Shown here in pieces: positions 49,263 to 57,612 of a stretch of DNA of 64,000 bases. Both the position numbers and the translations under genes were made by a program. The notes beneath the pieces were generated by a model, which was not told where the DNA came from, did no database searches, and saw nothing but the letters and a program-made list of their open reading frames with translations. This DNA comes from Agromyces fucosus (GTDB taxonomy: Bacteria; Actinomycetota; Actinomycetes; Actinomycetales; Microbacteriaceae), in the NCBI RefSeq assembly GCF_004134865.1, contig NZ_SDPO01000001.1, positions 248,001-312,000 of the forward strand. The letters are read 5' to 3'. Each line of letters starts with the position of its first letter. The first letter of the stretch is position 1.

Positions 49263-50237
49263 TCAGTTCTGCATATGCACCTGCTGGCCTGTGACCAGCG
49301 GATACGCAGCAAGATCGGTTCCGTCGAGGTCTTCCTTGTGCATGTCGACCCCGGTCACCTGACTGTTCTCGTAGGTCGTGTAGTAGTAGATGCCCTGGTC
49401 GGTGTTGCAGCACGACGAGTAGATCGTGATCTCGTACTTGTCGGGCGACACTTCGACGCACCCCCGTTGCTGCGCGACAGACCCGAGTATGTGGAAGAAC
49501 TGGCTGATCGACTCGGATTCGGAGTCACCGGACACCGAGTTCATCTTCGTGAAGGCCGCCTTGACGAAGCGAGATGCCGACGACAGGTCTCCGGGAAGGC
49601 CGATCGCGCCCATTCCCCGGCTGTACACGTCGAATTCCAGCTCGCGTGAGAAGTTCGGCTCGGGCGGGTTCTTCGACAGGTGCATGAAGTTGTTCAGGTT
49701 GAAGGACTGGATGTCGAACGTGGGGTTGTTGGTGAGCACCCCGATGGGGTTCTCGTACACCTTCAGACCGTCCTTCACGCTTTCGACCGTGATCGACGTC
49801 GTGCGGTCGGAGATGATCCAGTGCAATGGGGAGAGTGGGAACGTCTCGCTGAAGTCGATCTTCACGAGGTTCAGCGTCGAGAGGGCCGTCTTCACCTCGT
49901 CGACGGTCTCGAACTGCCCGAGAATCCAGGGGATGAATTCGAACGGCGTGATGTTCGTCTTGCCCTCCGCTTCGGGCTTGTAGTCGGCGTTTTCCGGGAA
50001 GTTGAGCCCCGCCATGCTGAGGCCCTTCTCGTTCGTCGCTTCGTAGTACAGCGGGTAGCCGTCCGCGATGGTCGCCATCCCGATGATCGCGTGATGCGTC
50101 GGGAGCGCAGACGCCTTGCGGAACTCGAACGGGAAATTCCGTGGTGTCACGGTGACGGTCTCGTTGTACGAGAACTCCAGGTCGAGATTGCGACCGAAGT
50201 AATGATCCCGCGTCGTGTAGCTCAGTCCTGTGCACAT
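49263..50237 (-). CDS. choloylglycine hydrolase / bile salt hydrolase-like Ntn hydrolase
   Basis: A 324-residue Ntn hydrolase. After removal of Met, Cys2 is the nucleophile (MCTGLSYTT). The other catalytic positions are present: Arg16 and Asp19 (FGRNLDLE), Asn in NEKGLSMAGLNFP, Asn in GVLTNNPTFD and Arg in GDLSSASRFVKA. The sequence is close to clostridial conjugated bile acid hydrolase throughout its length, including IYYYTTYENSQ near the end. Sampled GC is near 52%, well below its neighbours at about 70%, and it carries no signal peptide. Both points suggest acquisition from Firmicutes. N-acyl-homoserine-lactone or penicillin V hydrolysis is an alternative activity. Confidence 0.9.
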   Translation of the reverse strand: MCTGLSYTTRDHYFGRNLDLEFSYNETVTVTPRNFPFEFRKASALPTHHAIIGMATIADGYPLYYEATNEKGLSMAGLNFPENADYKPEAEGKTNITPFEFIPWILGQFETVDEVKTALSTLNLVKIDFSETFPLSPLHWIISDRTTSITVESVKDGLKVYENPIGVLTNNPTFDIQSFNLNNFMHLSKNPPEPNFSRELEFDVYSRGMGAIGLPGDLSSASRFVKAAFTKMNSVSGDSESESISQFFHILGSVAQQRGCVEVSPDKYEITIYSSCCNTDQGIYYYTTYENSQVTGVDMHKEDLDGTDLAAYPLVTGQQVHMQN

Positions 50238-50375
50238 GAAAGGCCCCCACTTTCCATTTCGTGGTCGAGTGGGCCCAACGCTAGCTAGGCGAGAGACTTC
50301 TTGGCTACCCCTGTGTCTTCGGTCCAGCCATGTGCGAAACCTGTCCCCGTGGGTGCCGTCGACTAGCATTCGGGG

Positions 50376-50603
50376 ATGACGAACACGGATCCCATCGACG
50401 ACGTCCACATCGGCGGTGAGGTCATCCGCCTCGGGCAGTTCATGAAGTTCGCTGGCCTGTTGGACTCCGGTGGCGACGTGAAAGAGGCCATCGTCGACGG
50501 CCATGTGGCAGTGAACGGCGAGGTGGATCGTCGACGTGGACGGCAGCTGCAGCTCGGTGACATCGTCAGCTTCGAGGGGCGCGGGGTTCGCGTCAGCTCG
50601 TGA
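50376..50603 (+). CDS. S4-domain RNA-binding protein
   Basis: A 75-residue single S4 domain: IRLGQFMKFAGLLDSGGDVK, then the signature DGHVAVNGEVDRRRGRQLQLGD. It is the YbcJ/RlbA-like type: small, monomeric, RNA-binding and of unknown target. It is complete in length for the family. It is followed on the same strand by a small membrane protein. Confidence 0.85.
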   Translation: MTNTDPIDDVHIGGEVIRLGQFMKFAGLLDSGGDVKEAIVDGHVAVNGEVDRRRGRQLQLGDIVSFEGRGVRVSS

Positions 50604-50678
50604 CGGCGCCCCGACCCGGGAGGCGACGACGCGCGGCCACCGACGAGGCTGCGGGCCGCCGAGACGACATAATGAAGC

Positions 50679-50945
50679 ATGTCTTCCTCTGTCGAACGCT
50701 CCAACCCGGCGGCCTGGGCCGCGTTCTGGTTTGCACTGGCCGGCCTCGTGCTCATGCCCATCCCGCTCTTCATCGGGCTGATCGTCGGCGGCGCCCTCTC
50801 CATCATCGCCGCGATCCTCGCGGTGATCGCGCTCTTCAAGGGGCTCGCGCGCAACGGCAAGGGCATCGCACCGGTCGTGTTCGCGGCGATCTTCATCGCG
50901 CTCACCTGGGGCGGAATCTCAGTCGGCGGCGGCACCGTCTGGTAG
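50679..50945 (+). CDS. DUF4190-like small membrane protein
   Basis: An 88-residue protein of three membrane segments (AFWFALAGLVLMPIPLFIG; LIVGGALSIIAAILAVIALF; APVVFAAIFIALTWGGI). It has the GLARNGKG loop between the second and third that is typical of DUF4190. Its function is unknown. It lies 75 bases after the S4 gene and is convergent with the RibD-like reductase. Confidence 0.75.
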   Translation: MSSSVERSNPAAWAAFWFALAGLVLMPIPLFIGLIVGGALSIIAAILAVIALFKGLARNGKGIAPVVFAAIFIALTWGGISVGGGTVW

Positions 50946-50964
50946 TCGAGCGGTGTGATCCACG

Positions 50965-51534
50965 TCAACCGGCAGCGTGCACCGGCCGGTAGCGCATAGC
51001 GACCGCGCCAGACCGGAACTCGTGGCGATCCACGAGTTCGAGCTGAATACGCTCACGGAGACCGGCGAGCAACGTGGGACCGTGTCCGGCAAGGACCGGC
51101 TGCACGACGAACTCGTACTCGTCGATCAGCCCCAGATCCGCCAGCGCCAGGGGGAGTGCCACGCCGCCGACCCATAGGCCGTCGCCTGGCTCCTGCTTGA
51201 GCCGCTGAACCGCCGGCCCCAATTCGCCGCGCAGGAGTTCGGCATTCCAGTCGACCTCGCTCAGTGTCGTCGATACGACGTGCTTCTTCGCCCCATCGAT
51301 CGCCTCGGCGAACGGCACCTGCCACGCATCCATCCAGTCCGGCCACGAGCCCGCGGCCGGCTTCCGCCATGCGGACTCCATCATGCTGTAGGTCACCCGC
51401 CCGAACAGCAAGGCATCGGCTCGTTCCATCTCCGAGGTCCAGTAGCGCATCGACTCCTCATCCGGAGGGAGTCCCGCCTCGTGATGGCAACAGCCATCGA
51501 GCGTCACGTTGATCGAGTATCGAAGCGGCCTCAT
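50965..51534 (-). CDS. dihydrofolate reductase family protein (RibD C-terminal type)
   Basis: A 189-residue NADPH-dependent reductase homologue. RPLRYSINVTLDG opens the fold, ADALLFGRVTYSMME binds the cofactor, VSTTLSEVDWN and LWVGGVALPLALADLGLIDEY match the RibD_C (PF01872) family. It lacks a folate-reductase-specific signature, so the substrate is unknown. It lies 47 bases downstream of the LuxR-family regulator on the same strand and may be read from that transcript. Confidence 0.85.
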   Translation of the reverse strand: MRPLRYSINVTLDGCCHHEAGLPPDEESMRYWTSEMERADALLFGRVTYSMMESAWRKPAAGSWPDWMDAWQVPFAEAIDGAKKHVVSTTLSEVDWNAELLRGELGPAVQRLKQEPGDGLWVGGVALPLALADLGLIDEYEFVVQPVLAGHGPTLLAGLRERIQLELVDRHEFRSGAVAMRYRPVHAAG

Positions 51535-51581
51535 TCTCGTCGCTCTCCCTTCCTGCGTCCCTCGCGTAGACCGGACCGAGG

Positions 51582-53852
51582 TCAGACGTCGGCCGGCGCC
51601 ATCGTCATCGGCTCATGCTCGTCGAACGAGGCGGTTCTCAGGCCGCCGAGCAACCCCAGAGCGGTTGCGTTCTCCACGGCCTCGGACCTGGTCGATGCGG
51701 CGAGCTTCCGGAAGATCGAGGACACGTGGCTGCCGATGGTGTTCCTCGAGACGTAGAGTCGCTTGCCGATCTCCGCGAGGGTCAAGTGGGTCTGGAGGTA
51801 GGGGAGGACGCGCTGTTCGGCGACCGTCAATGCGGTCGACGCAGCGTGTCGACCGAGACGGTCCTTCTCATCGATCGCTCGCACCGCCGCAGCCACACGA
51901 GCGTCCAGTACCTCGCGGCCCTCGCGCGGCGGCAGGATCTCCTTGATTTCGCGGGACAACATCCGGGCGGCCTCGATATCGCCCATCTGCAGGTTCGCGT
52001 GGATGAGGAAGAGACGCGTGGGGATGCTGATCAAGGGAACCGCGCTTCCGCAGCGGCCGCGTTCAGACATCGCCAGAGCCAGGAACTTCTGCCCGGTCAC
52101 CCGGCGCCCGGCGTGCAATGCGCAGTATGCCGCGGCCGCATGCGCATAAGCGCACATGACGTAGCCGTCGATGTTGCCGGTACGAATCGCGTCGAGTGCT
52201 CGCTGCACGTGTGCGTCGGCCGTGACCCAGTCGTCCGCATCGATCGAGAGCTGTGCGAGTTCGATCTCGCACATGACGATGGTGGCGGGGTTTCCGTGTG
52301 CCTCCGCCGTGTGGATCGCTTCACGCAGGACTTCGCGCGCTCGGGTCTCGTCTCCCGTATGGAGAAGGGTGCTGCCCAGGATCTGGAGCGCTGGATCGCG
52401 CCATGGGCTCTCGACGGCCTCCGCCTGAACCCCGAATTCGGCGTCGGCGAGTGCTTCTCGCATGCCGCGTTTCATGGTGATGGCCCGCACCATCGCCTTC
52501 GCCGACGAAACATCGATTCCATCGACCCGCGGGGCGCCGTCGGGCATGCTGCCGAGCAGCGAGGCCCACTTCTGCGCAGCGCCGTCGGTACCGGACAGGA
52601 GCGAGTACCACGTCACGACCACGACGGCGAACGGGTTGGCGAGCAGGTTCGGGTCGCCGATCTGCTCGATCCACCGCCCGAGGGTCGTCGTTTCGCCTGC
52701 TGTGTACGTATTGAGCGCAGCGAGCGCCACGAGCGAGGAGGCCGTCGCGAAATCACCTGCGGCGATCGAGTGGTTGATCGCCTCCGGGAGGAGGCCATGC
52801 TCCTGGCACCAGCCGGATGCCCGTCTGTGGAGGTCGGCAACCGTCGAACCGGCGTCGTGATCGAGTTCGGCCTGCAGGTACTCGGCGAACAACGGGTGAA
52901 GTCGATAGGAACGGCGCTGAGGATCCGCGGTGATGAAGAGCTGACGAGCTTCGAGATCACGGAGGATGCCCGCGGAGTCGGAGCGCCCCAGCACCGCATC
53001 GCACATCGCGGGAACGAGGGACTTCAGAATCGACGTGGAAACGAGGAACCCGCGGATGTCGTCGGGCAGCTCGCGCAAGCACTCGCGGTAGAGATAGTCG
53101 GCGAGCAGATCCTGGCTTCCGATCGACGCGACCGGGCCCCTTCGCGACAACAGGGCGCACATGTGCAGGCCCGCCGCCCAGCCGCCGCTCTGCTCAACCC
53201 AGTTCCCGAGCATCTCGGGGGAGACCTGTGCGCCTGCGCCCTCGGCGATCCTGGCAGCCCCGGAGACATCGATTCGGAGATCTTCCGCCGTGACATGGGC
53301 CGCAGATGCTGCCACGCGCCCGCGGGCGAAGGAGGTCGGCCGATGCCGGCTGGCTAGCACGACCTGGGAGCGCGCCGGCACGCCCGCAAGCACGACGTTG
53401 AGCGCGTCGATCGAGTCGAGTGATTCCAGCACGTGGGTGTCGTCGATGAAGAGCACGAACGGTTGCTCGCATTGGGAGAGGGCACGCGCGAGTACCGGTG
53501 CGATCCGGCCGAGCACACCACGATCGGCGGTCAGGATCTGATCGTCGAGTGAAGCAGCCACAGGTGTGAAGGGGGAGCAGGCGCGAGTCAGCAGACGCAT
53601 GAGCGCTGCGGGGTCGTCGTCGTCGCTGCTGAGGGTGAGCCATCCGGTGGCGCGATCTTCGCGCTGTCGCCATTCGGCGAGGAACGAGGTCTTCCCGTAG
53701 CCCGCAGGGGCAGTGACGGTGACCAGCCGAGACGGACCGGACCTGACGCTCTCGATGAGGTCATCGCGATGCACGAAACCCCGATCGAAGTCAGGACCCG
53801 TGGTCTTGACTTCAAGGATCAGATCCCTGAGCTCGCGTTCAACGGTCACCAT
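51582..53852 (-). CDS. large LuxR-family (MalT/LAL-type) transcriptional regulator
   Basis: A 756-residue signal-transduction ATPase. The ATG start MVTVERELRD follows GGGGAGA at 6 bases. The P-loop is TVTAPAGYGKTSF near residue 47, with Walker B in FVLFIDDTHVLES. Residues about 340–660 are TPR-like helices (YTAGETTTLGRWIEQI and others). The last 70 residues are a LuxR helix-turn-helix (TLAEIGKRLYVSRNTIGSHVSSIF). LAL proteins bind a ligand and ATP before activating nearby operons. The bile-salt-hydrolase-like gene and the AraC gene are within 4 kb. Confidence 0.9.
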   Translation of the reverse strand: MVTVERELRDLILEVKTTGPDFDRGFVHRDDLIESVRSGPSRLVTVTAPAGYGKTSFLAEWRQREDRATGWLTLSSDDDDPAALMRLLTRACSPFTPVAASLDDQILTADRGVLGRIAPVLARALSQCEQPFVLFIDDTHVLESLDSIDALNVVLAGVPARSQVVLASRHRPTSFARGRVAASAAHVTAEDLRIDVSGAARIAEGAGAQVSPEMLGNWVEQSGGWAAGLHMCALLSRRGPVASIGSQDLLADYLYRECLRELPDDIRGFLVSTSILKSLVPAMCDAVLGRSDSAGILRDLEARQLFITADPQRRSYRLHPLFAEYLQAELDHDAGSTVADLHRRASGWCQEHGLLPEAINHSIAAGDFATASSLVALAALNTYTAGETTTLGRWIEQIGDPNLLANPFAVVVVTWYSLLSGTDGAAQKWASLLGSMPDGAPRVDGIDVSSAKAMVRAITMKRGMREALADAEFGVQAEAVESPWRDPALQILGSTLLHTGDETRAREVLREAIHTAEAHGNPATIVMCEIELAQLSIDADDWVTADAHVQRALDAIRTGNIDGYVMCAYAHAAAAYCALHAGRRVTGQKFLALAMSERGRCGSAVPLISIPTRLFLIHANLQMGDIEAARMLSREIKEILPPREGREVLDARVAAAVRAIDEKDRLGRHAASTALTVAEQRVLPYLQTHLTLAEIGKRLYVSRNTIGSHVSSIFRKLAASTRSEAVENATALGLLGGLRTASFDEHEPMTMAPADV

Positions 53853-54048
53853 CTGTGTCTCCCCATCGACCGACTTCAGCAGTGAACGCACACCCCGATG
53901 CACTGCGCGGCTTTCAGATACTACCGATCCGGCGAACTGGTTCGTGTGAAGGGAATCGTCGGCGTGGTCTCACGATCAGGCAGAACCCTTCGCCGCTGAT
54001 CTGTTGGCGACGCCTCCTGACTGGTGCTCCGCAAATGCTGGCGATGTG

Positions 54049-54834
54049 TCACACGGACGGGTCCCAGGCGGCGAGCTGACCGAAGATGCGACGCTCGCCT
54101 TCGAACGCGACCGACTGCAGCGATATGCGGCTGTAGAAGAACAGCACCAGGTCACTGGCAGTGCCCCGGGCGGATGCGTCGGGCAGGTCAGCGTGCTCGC
54201 TGGCAGCAGGAGCGAGGCGGGCGACCTGTGCGCCGTCGGGGGACAGCCGGAGGCGCCAGGACCAGCCCTCGATGGCGTGGTAGTCGACGACGGCGGGGTC
54301 GTGCGGCCAGGCGACCGTCGTCGCGCACAGGGTGAACTGGCAGTCGTCGAAACCGTCGAGGGCGATGTTCTCGGGTATCGGCTGAGGGGCACCTTCAGCG
54401 AGCTGGACATCGTAGGTGTGCACGGCGATCTCGTGCAGTTGGCGCCGCGCCCACGCCCCGGAGGTTGGGGGTGTGGGCGAGTCATCCCACCATGTCCAGC
54501 ATTCGCGGTCTGGGCCCGCCTCGCGCAGCACACTCGACAGGTGCGCGACGGACTCGGCCCACCAATTCAGGAGGGCCTCGCGCTCTCGAGGCGCACCCTT
54601 GCCGGCCTGCCATGCGGACTCGGCCGGCGGGCCGTCCGCGGGCCCGGCGGTGACGATCGCGGCTGCCTTGCGGCGACCCATGCCCACGTGTTGCACGTGA
54701 TCGAACAGCGTGCGCGCGGGATTGGTCGGCATCCGGACGTCGAGGCTCGGTACCGCGGCGACCGCGGCGCTGAAGGCGGCCGACCGTTCGTCGATCAGCC
54801 TCAGCTGATCAGCGAACGTGAGAAGCCTGTGCAT
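54049..54834 (-). CDS. maleylpyruvate isomerase family / mycothiol-dependent-fold (MDMPI) protein
   Basis: A 261-residue DinB-superfamily protein. The N-terminal half shows FDHVQHVGMGRRKAAAIV and WWAESVAHLSSVLREA; the centre shows ARRQLHEIAVHTYDVQLAEG, the metal-site pattern of MDMPI (His in HEIAVHTYD). A C-terminal domain follows (WSWRLRLSPDG). Family members include mycothiol-dependent isomerases and many of unknown substrate. It is alone on the minus strand. Its upstream region contains the dif-like palindrome. Confidence 0.82.
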   Translation of the reverse strand: MHRLLTFADQLRLIDERSAAFSAAVAAVPSLDVRMPTNPARTLFDHVQHVGMGRRKAAAIVTAGPADGPPAESAWQAGKGAPREREALLNWWAESVAHLSSVLREAGPDRECWTWWDDSPTPPTSGAWARRQLHEIAVHTYDVQLAEGAPQPIPENIALDGFDDCQFTLCATTVAWPHDPAVVDYHAIEGWSWRLRLSPDGAQVARLAPAASEHADLPDASARGTASDLVLFFYSRISLQSVAFEGERRIFGQLAAWDPSV

Positions 54835-54926
54835 CCCGCCGTTCTACCACCATGTTCCGAATACTGCGCGGAAGCTTCCCAGAAGGAGCGCCTCGACGGG
54901 AGAGATCTGCCCCTTCCCGCCTTTCG

Positions 54927-54954
54927 TTCCGACATAATGTGCATTATCGGCTAC
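54927..54954 (-). other. dif-like XerC/XerD recombination site
   Basis: On the minus strand the core is CCGATAAT-GCA-CATTATGTC. As I recall it, the actinobacterial dif consensus contains CCGATAAT-n3-CATTATGTCAAGT. The arms of the two inner half-sites and their spacing match, while the last four bases (GGAA here) differ from AAGT. The motif is a near-perfect palindrome with a 6-base centre, the architecture of a Xer site. It could be the chromosomal dif, a mobile-element att site using Xer, or chance similarity. Confidence 0.4.
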
Positions 54955-55162
54955 TTGTGATTCGTGCCGGGAACAGCACTTTCGAGCTCGAATTCTGTGG
55001 GAGAAGTTCTCAAAGCGGTTTCACGCGGTGCAGCATCTCAGGCATGTCAACTCACGCGCCGACGGATCTCCGATCGTTCACGTTCCGACGCTCGATGGCG
55101 TACGGGCTGAATCGGCGTGCCGATGACCGCACCTGGAACTCATCGCTTGCCGTGCCGCGCGC

Positions 55163-55191
55163 TTGACGTACTACGGCACACATAGTACGTT
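55163..55191 (+). promoter_or_regulatory. padR promoter with overlapping operator
   Basis: A perfect 8-bp inverted repeat ACGTACTA-n9-TAGTACGT (55166–55190) overlaps a TTGACG -35 element (55163–55168) and a weak TACGTT -10 element 17 bases later. It lies 39 bases before the padR start, the usual setting for PadR autoregulation. Confidence 0.55.
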
Positions 55192-55229
55192 CAGGGTGGT
55201 ATCGCCACGAAGCTCGAATGGAGGTCAGC

Positions 55230-55562
55230 ATGATCAGCGCCGATGCGATCCGCGGCTACGTCGACCTCATGGTGCTCTCACTGCTGCGCCAGCGGCCGTC
55301 GTACGCCTATGAACTCGCGCAGCAGATCCACGCTGTGACGGGTACCGAGTACACGATCAAGCAGACCACCCTCTACACGGCGGTCAAGCGGCTCGAGGGG
55401 GCGAACCTCGTCACCTCGTACGCCGGCGCTTCGGCGTCGGGCAAGCCGCGCACCTACTACCAGATCACCGCGAACGGGCTCGAGCACCTCGAGCAGAAGG
55501 TCGCCGAATGGCACGACACGAAGTCGGTCGTCGACCGGTTCATCGAAGGAGTCGAAGCATGA
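55230..55562 (+). CDS. PadR family transcriptional regulator
   Basis: A 110-residue PadR-s2-type regulator. The start MISADAIRGY is chosen because GGAGG lies 6 bases before it. The winged helix begins DLMVLSLLRQRPSYAYELAQQI, with the recognition part TIKQTTLYTAVKRLEG and the wing ASASGKPRTYYQIT. A short helical dimerisation tail follows. The operator upstream suggests autoregulation. Its stop overlaps the next gene (ATGA), which is probably its main target. Confidence 0.92.
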   Translation: MISADAIRGYVDLMVLSLLRQRPSYAYELAQQIHAVTGTEYTIKQTTLYTAVKRLEGANLVTSYAGASASGKPRTYYQITANGLEHLEQKVAEWHDTKSVVDRFIEGVEA

Positions 55563-56626
55563 ACGTCATCACCGCCTATCTCGAGACGATGTTCAGCGCC
55601 TACCCGCACAACCCGCGCATGCTCGAGGCAAAGGCCGAACTGCACGCCATGATGGAAGACGCCTACACGGGCTACCTCGCCGCGGGGCTGAGCGAGAACG
55701 AGGCCGTCGGCCGGGTCATCACCGAATTCGGCAACCTCGACGAGCTCGCGCCGCAGCTTGGCATCTCGGCCGAAATCGCGCCGGGGTCGTCCTCGGCCGC
55801 ACCCGTCCTGTCGGCCACGACCGTGCCCCCGGCGTACGCCGGCTCTGACACTGCGAGGCGCCCTGCGCCGGCGCCTGTCACTCGCGACGAGGCTGAGCGC
55901 TACGCCGACGTGCGCCGCCGCACCGAACCCCGGCTCGCGTTCGCCGTGGCGATGTTCGTCGTCTCGCCCGCAGCGCTCGTCGCGCTCGTGACGCTCAGCT
56001 CGGGCGGAGCGATCGGGCTCGGCCAGGATCCTGCCGTGCTGATCGGACTCGCGTGCCTGCTCGTCGTCGTCGTGACTGGTGTGCTCATGGTCGTGCGTCG
56101 TGACCAGGAGCTCGCCCCGTTCCGTCGCCTCGCCGCGGGAGAATTCACGAGGGCTCCCGGCGTCGATCGGTGGGCAGACGAACTCGCTGCGGAGGTCGCT
56201 CCCAGGCGGGCGACTGCGCTGCAGGTCGCCATCGGGCTCTGGATCCTCGCCGCATCCCCGGTGCTCGCGATGAGCCTGCTCGCTCCGCCCGCGGTGACGA
56301 ACAGCTGGATCGGCGTCGCCGTCGCCGGCACGCTCGTCATGGTCGCGACGGGGCTCGTCGTCTTCATCCCCACCAACTGGGCGCAGTCGGTCGCCGAAAC
56401 CCTGACGAAGACCGATGGTGACGGGCACGCCAGCGACGAACGGCGCAGCATCGTTGGCGTGATCGCCGCGTTCTACTGGCCGCTCGTGGTCGCGATCTTC
56501 CTCGCCTGGAGCTTCGTCGGCAGCGCCTGGGGCATCTCGTGGGTGATCTGGCCGATCGCTGCCGTGCTGTTCGGCGCCCTCGCCTCCGGGCTGAGCGCGG
56601 TCGAGCGGTACCGCGCCGCCCAATGA
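55559..56626 (+). CDS. permease-prefix-domain membrane protein
   Basis: A 355-residue membrane protein. Residues 1–70 form a permease-prefix / DUF1700-like helical domain (RMLEAKAELHAMMEDAYTGY; ENEAVGRVITEFGNLDELA). A proline-rich linker and six hydrophobic segments follow, several in pairs near residues 130–185, 220–280 and 300–345. PadR with an overlapping gene of this type is a common two-gene unit for envelope stress or antibiotic response, with the PadR protein repressing the membrane protein. Its molecular function is unknown. Confidence 0.8.
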   Translation: MNVITAYLETMFSAYPHNPRMLEAKAELHAMMEDAYTGYLAAGLSENEAVGRVITEFGNLDELAPQLGISAEIAPGSSSAAPVLSATTVPPAYAGSDTARRPAPAPVTRDEAERYADVRRRTEPRLAFAVAMFVVSPAALVALVTLSSGGAIGLGQDPAVLIGLACLLVVVVTGVLMVVRRDQELAPFRRLAAGEFTRAPGVDRWADELAAEVAPRRATALQVAIGLWILAASPVLAMSLLAPPAVTNSWIGVAVAGTLVMVATGLVVFIPTNWAQSVAETLTKTDGDGHASDERRSIVGVIAAFYWPLVVAIFLAWSFVGSAWGISWVIWPIAAVLFGALASGLSAVERYRAAQ

Positions 56627-56857
56627 AAGCGCACAGGGGCCCGTTCCCGCCGCATCGTCACGCCACGCCGTCACCTCTCCGTGCAACCTTGAGGCTGCCG
56701 CCCGTCGACGATCCTTCTCCACCCTTGGCGTCTCGACTCCCCCGCCGTCCGTTCGTGCTCAGGCATCGTCTGCCTCAGGCGTGAGACGTTCGGTCGGGCC
56801 ATCCCAGAAGACTGAGAACGTCGCCGAGCGAACGCCCATACGCTGGATCGAGACCAA

Positions 56858-56893
56858 CGGATGCCTCGGAGACGACGGTCTCCGAGGCATCCG
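56858..56893. other. perfect hairpin 30 bases upstream of the thioredoxin gene
   Basis: A perfect 16-bp inverted repeat (CGGATGCCTCGGAGAC and its complement) with a GACG loop. It stands between the permease-prefix gene and the dsbA-like gene. It may terminate the PadR operon 230 bases after its stop, or attenuate the downstream gene. The rest of the 296-bp gap shows nothing I recognise. Confidence 0.6.
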
Positions 56894-56922
56894 CCCTGCA
56901 CCGGCTCGAGAGGCACTCCCCC

Positions 56923-57594
56923 GTGACGATGAAGAACAGCACGAAGATCCAGCTCGCGGTGATCGGAGGGCTCGTGGTCGCCGCCGTCGGGATCGTCTTC
57001 GCGGTCACCGCGAACCAGGCTCCTGCTGCGGTGCCCGGCGCCGCAGCTTCGACGCCTCCGCCCGTCGTCGCCGAGAACAGCCACCGACTCGACGTCGCCG
57101 AGGGCAGCACGGTGACGTTCACCGAGTTCCTCGACTTCGAGTGCGAGGTGTGCGCTGCGGTGTACCCCTTCGTCGAGGAGCTCCGCGCCGACTACGCCGG
57201 CGAGGTGACCTTCGTGACGCGGTACTTCCCCATGCCGGGGCACACGAACTCGCGAACTGCTGCGATCGCCGTCGAGGCTGCGGCTCAGCAGGGTGAGTTC
57301 GAGGCGATGTACGACCGCATGTTCGAGACGCAGGCCGAGTGGGGTGAGCAGCAGGTGTCGAAGGCAGACGTCTTCCGCGGGTATGCCGACGACCTCGGGC
57401 TCGACATGGCGGCCTACGACGAAGCGGTCGCCGATCCCGCCACCGAGGCGCGAGTGCAGTTCGACTTCGATGCCGCCGTCGCGCTCGGCGCGCAGGGCAC
57501 CCCGACGATCTTCATCAACGAGGAGCTCGTGCCCCTCACCTCCCCCGACGACATTCGCGCCGCCCTCGAGCGAGCGGTCGCGACGTCGAAGTAG
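56923..57594 (+). CDS. DsbA-family thioredoxin-fold protein, membrane-anchored
   Basis: A 223-residue protein. The GTG start is taken for its GAGAGG 9 bases before; an ATG two codons later is equally possible. Residues 12–30 form an uncleaved signal anchor (AVIGGLVVAAVGIVFAVTA), followed by a proline linker. The thioredoxin active site is FLDFECEVCAAV (Cys74, Cys77) and the cis-proline loop is QGTPTIFIN. It resembles actinobacterial DsbA/DsbG-like disulfide oxidoreductases acting outside the membrane. It is convergent with the M23 peptidase gene. Confidence 0.9.
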   Translation: MTMKNSTKIQLAVIGGLVVAAVGIVFAVTANQAPAAVPGAAASTPPPVVAENSHRLDVAEGSTVTFTEFLDFECEVCAAVYPFVEELRADYAGEVTFVTRYFPMPGHTNSRTAAIAVEAAAQQGEFEAMYDRMFETQAEWGEQQVSKADVFRGYADDLGLDMAAYDEAVADPATEARVQFDFDAAVALGAQGTPTIFINEELVPLTSPDDIRAALERAVATSK

Positions 57595-57612
57595 CCGACT
57601 CGAGCATGCAGT

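Larger units (their letters stand above)
54835..55229. other. intergenic region with dif-like site and PadR-type promoter
   Basis: This 395-bp stretch has no convincing gene. A 104-codon open frame at 54852–55166 has no recognisable protein features. The region is less GC-rich than its surroundings. It carries the dif-like palindrome at 54927–54954 and the inverted repeat at 55166–55190, within the padR promoter. Confidence 0.7.

Noticed and set aside
54852-55166. 104-codon open frame upstream of padR
   Set aside because: It has no ribosome site or recognisable motif, and it spans the dif-like palindrome. It is more likely non-coding.
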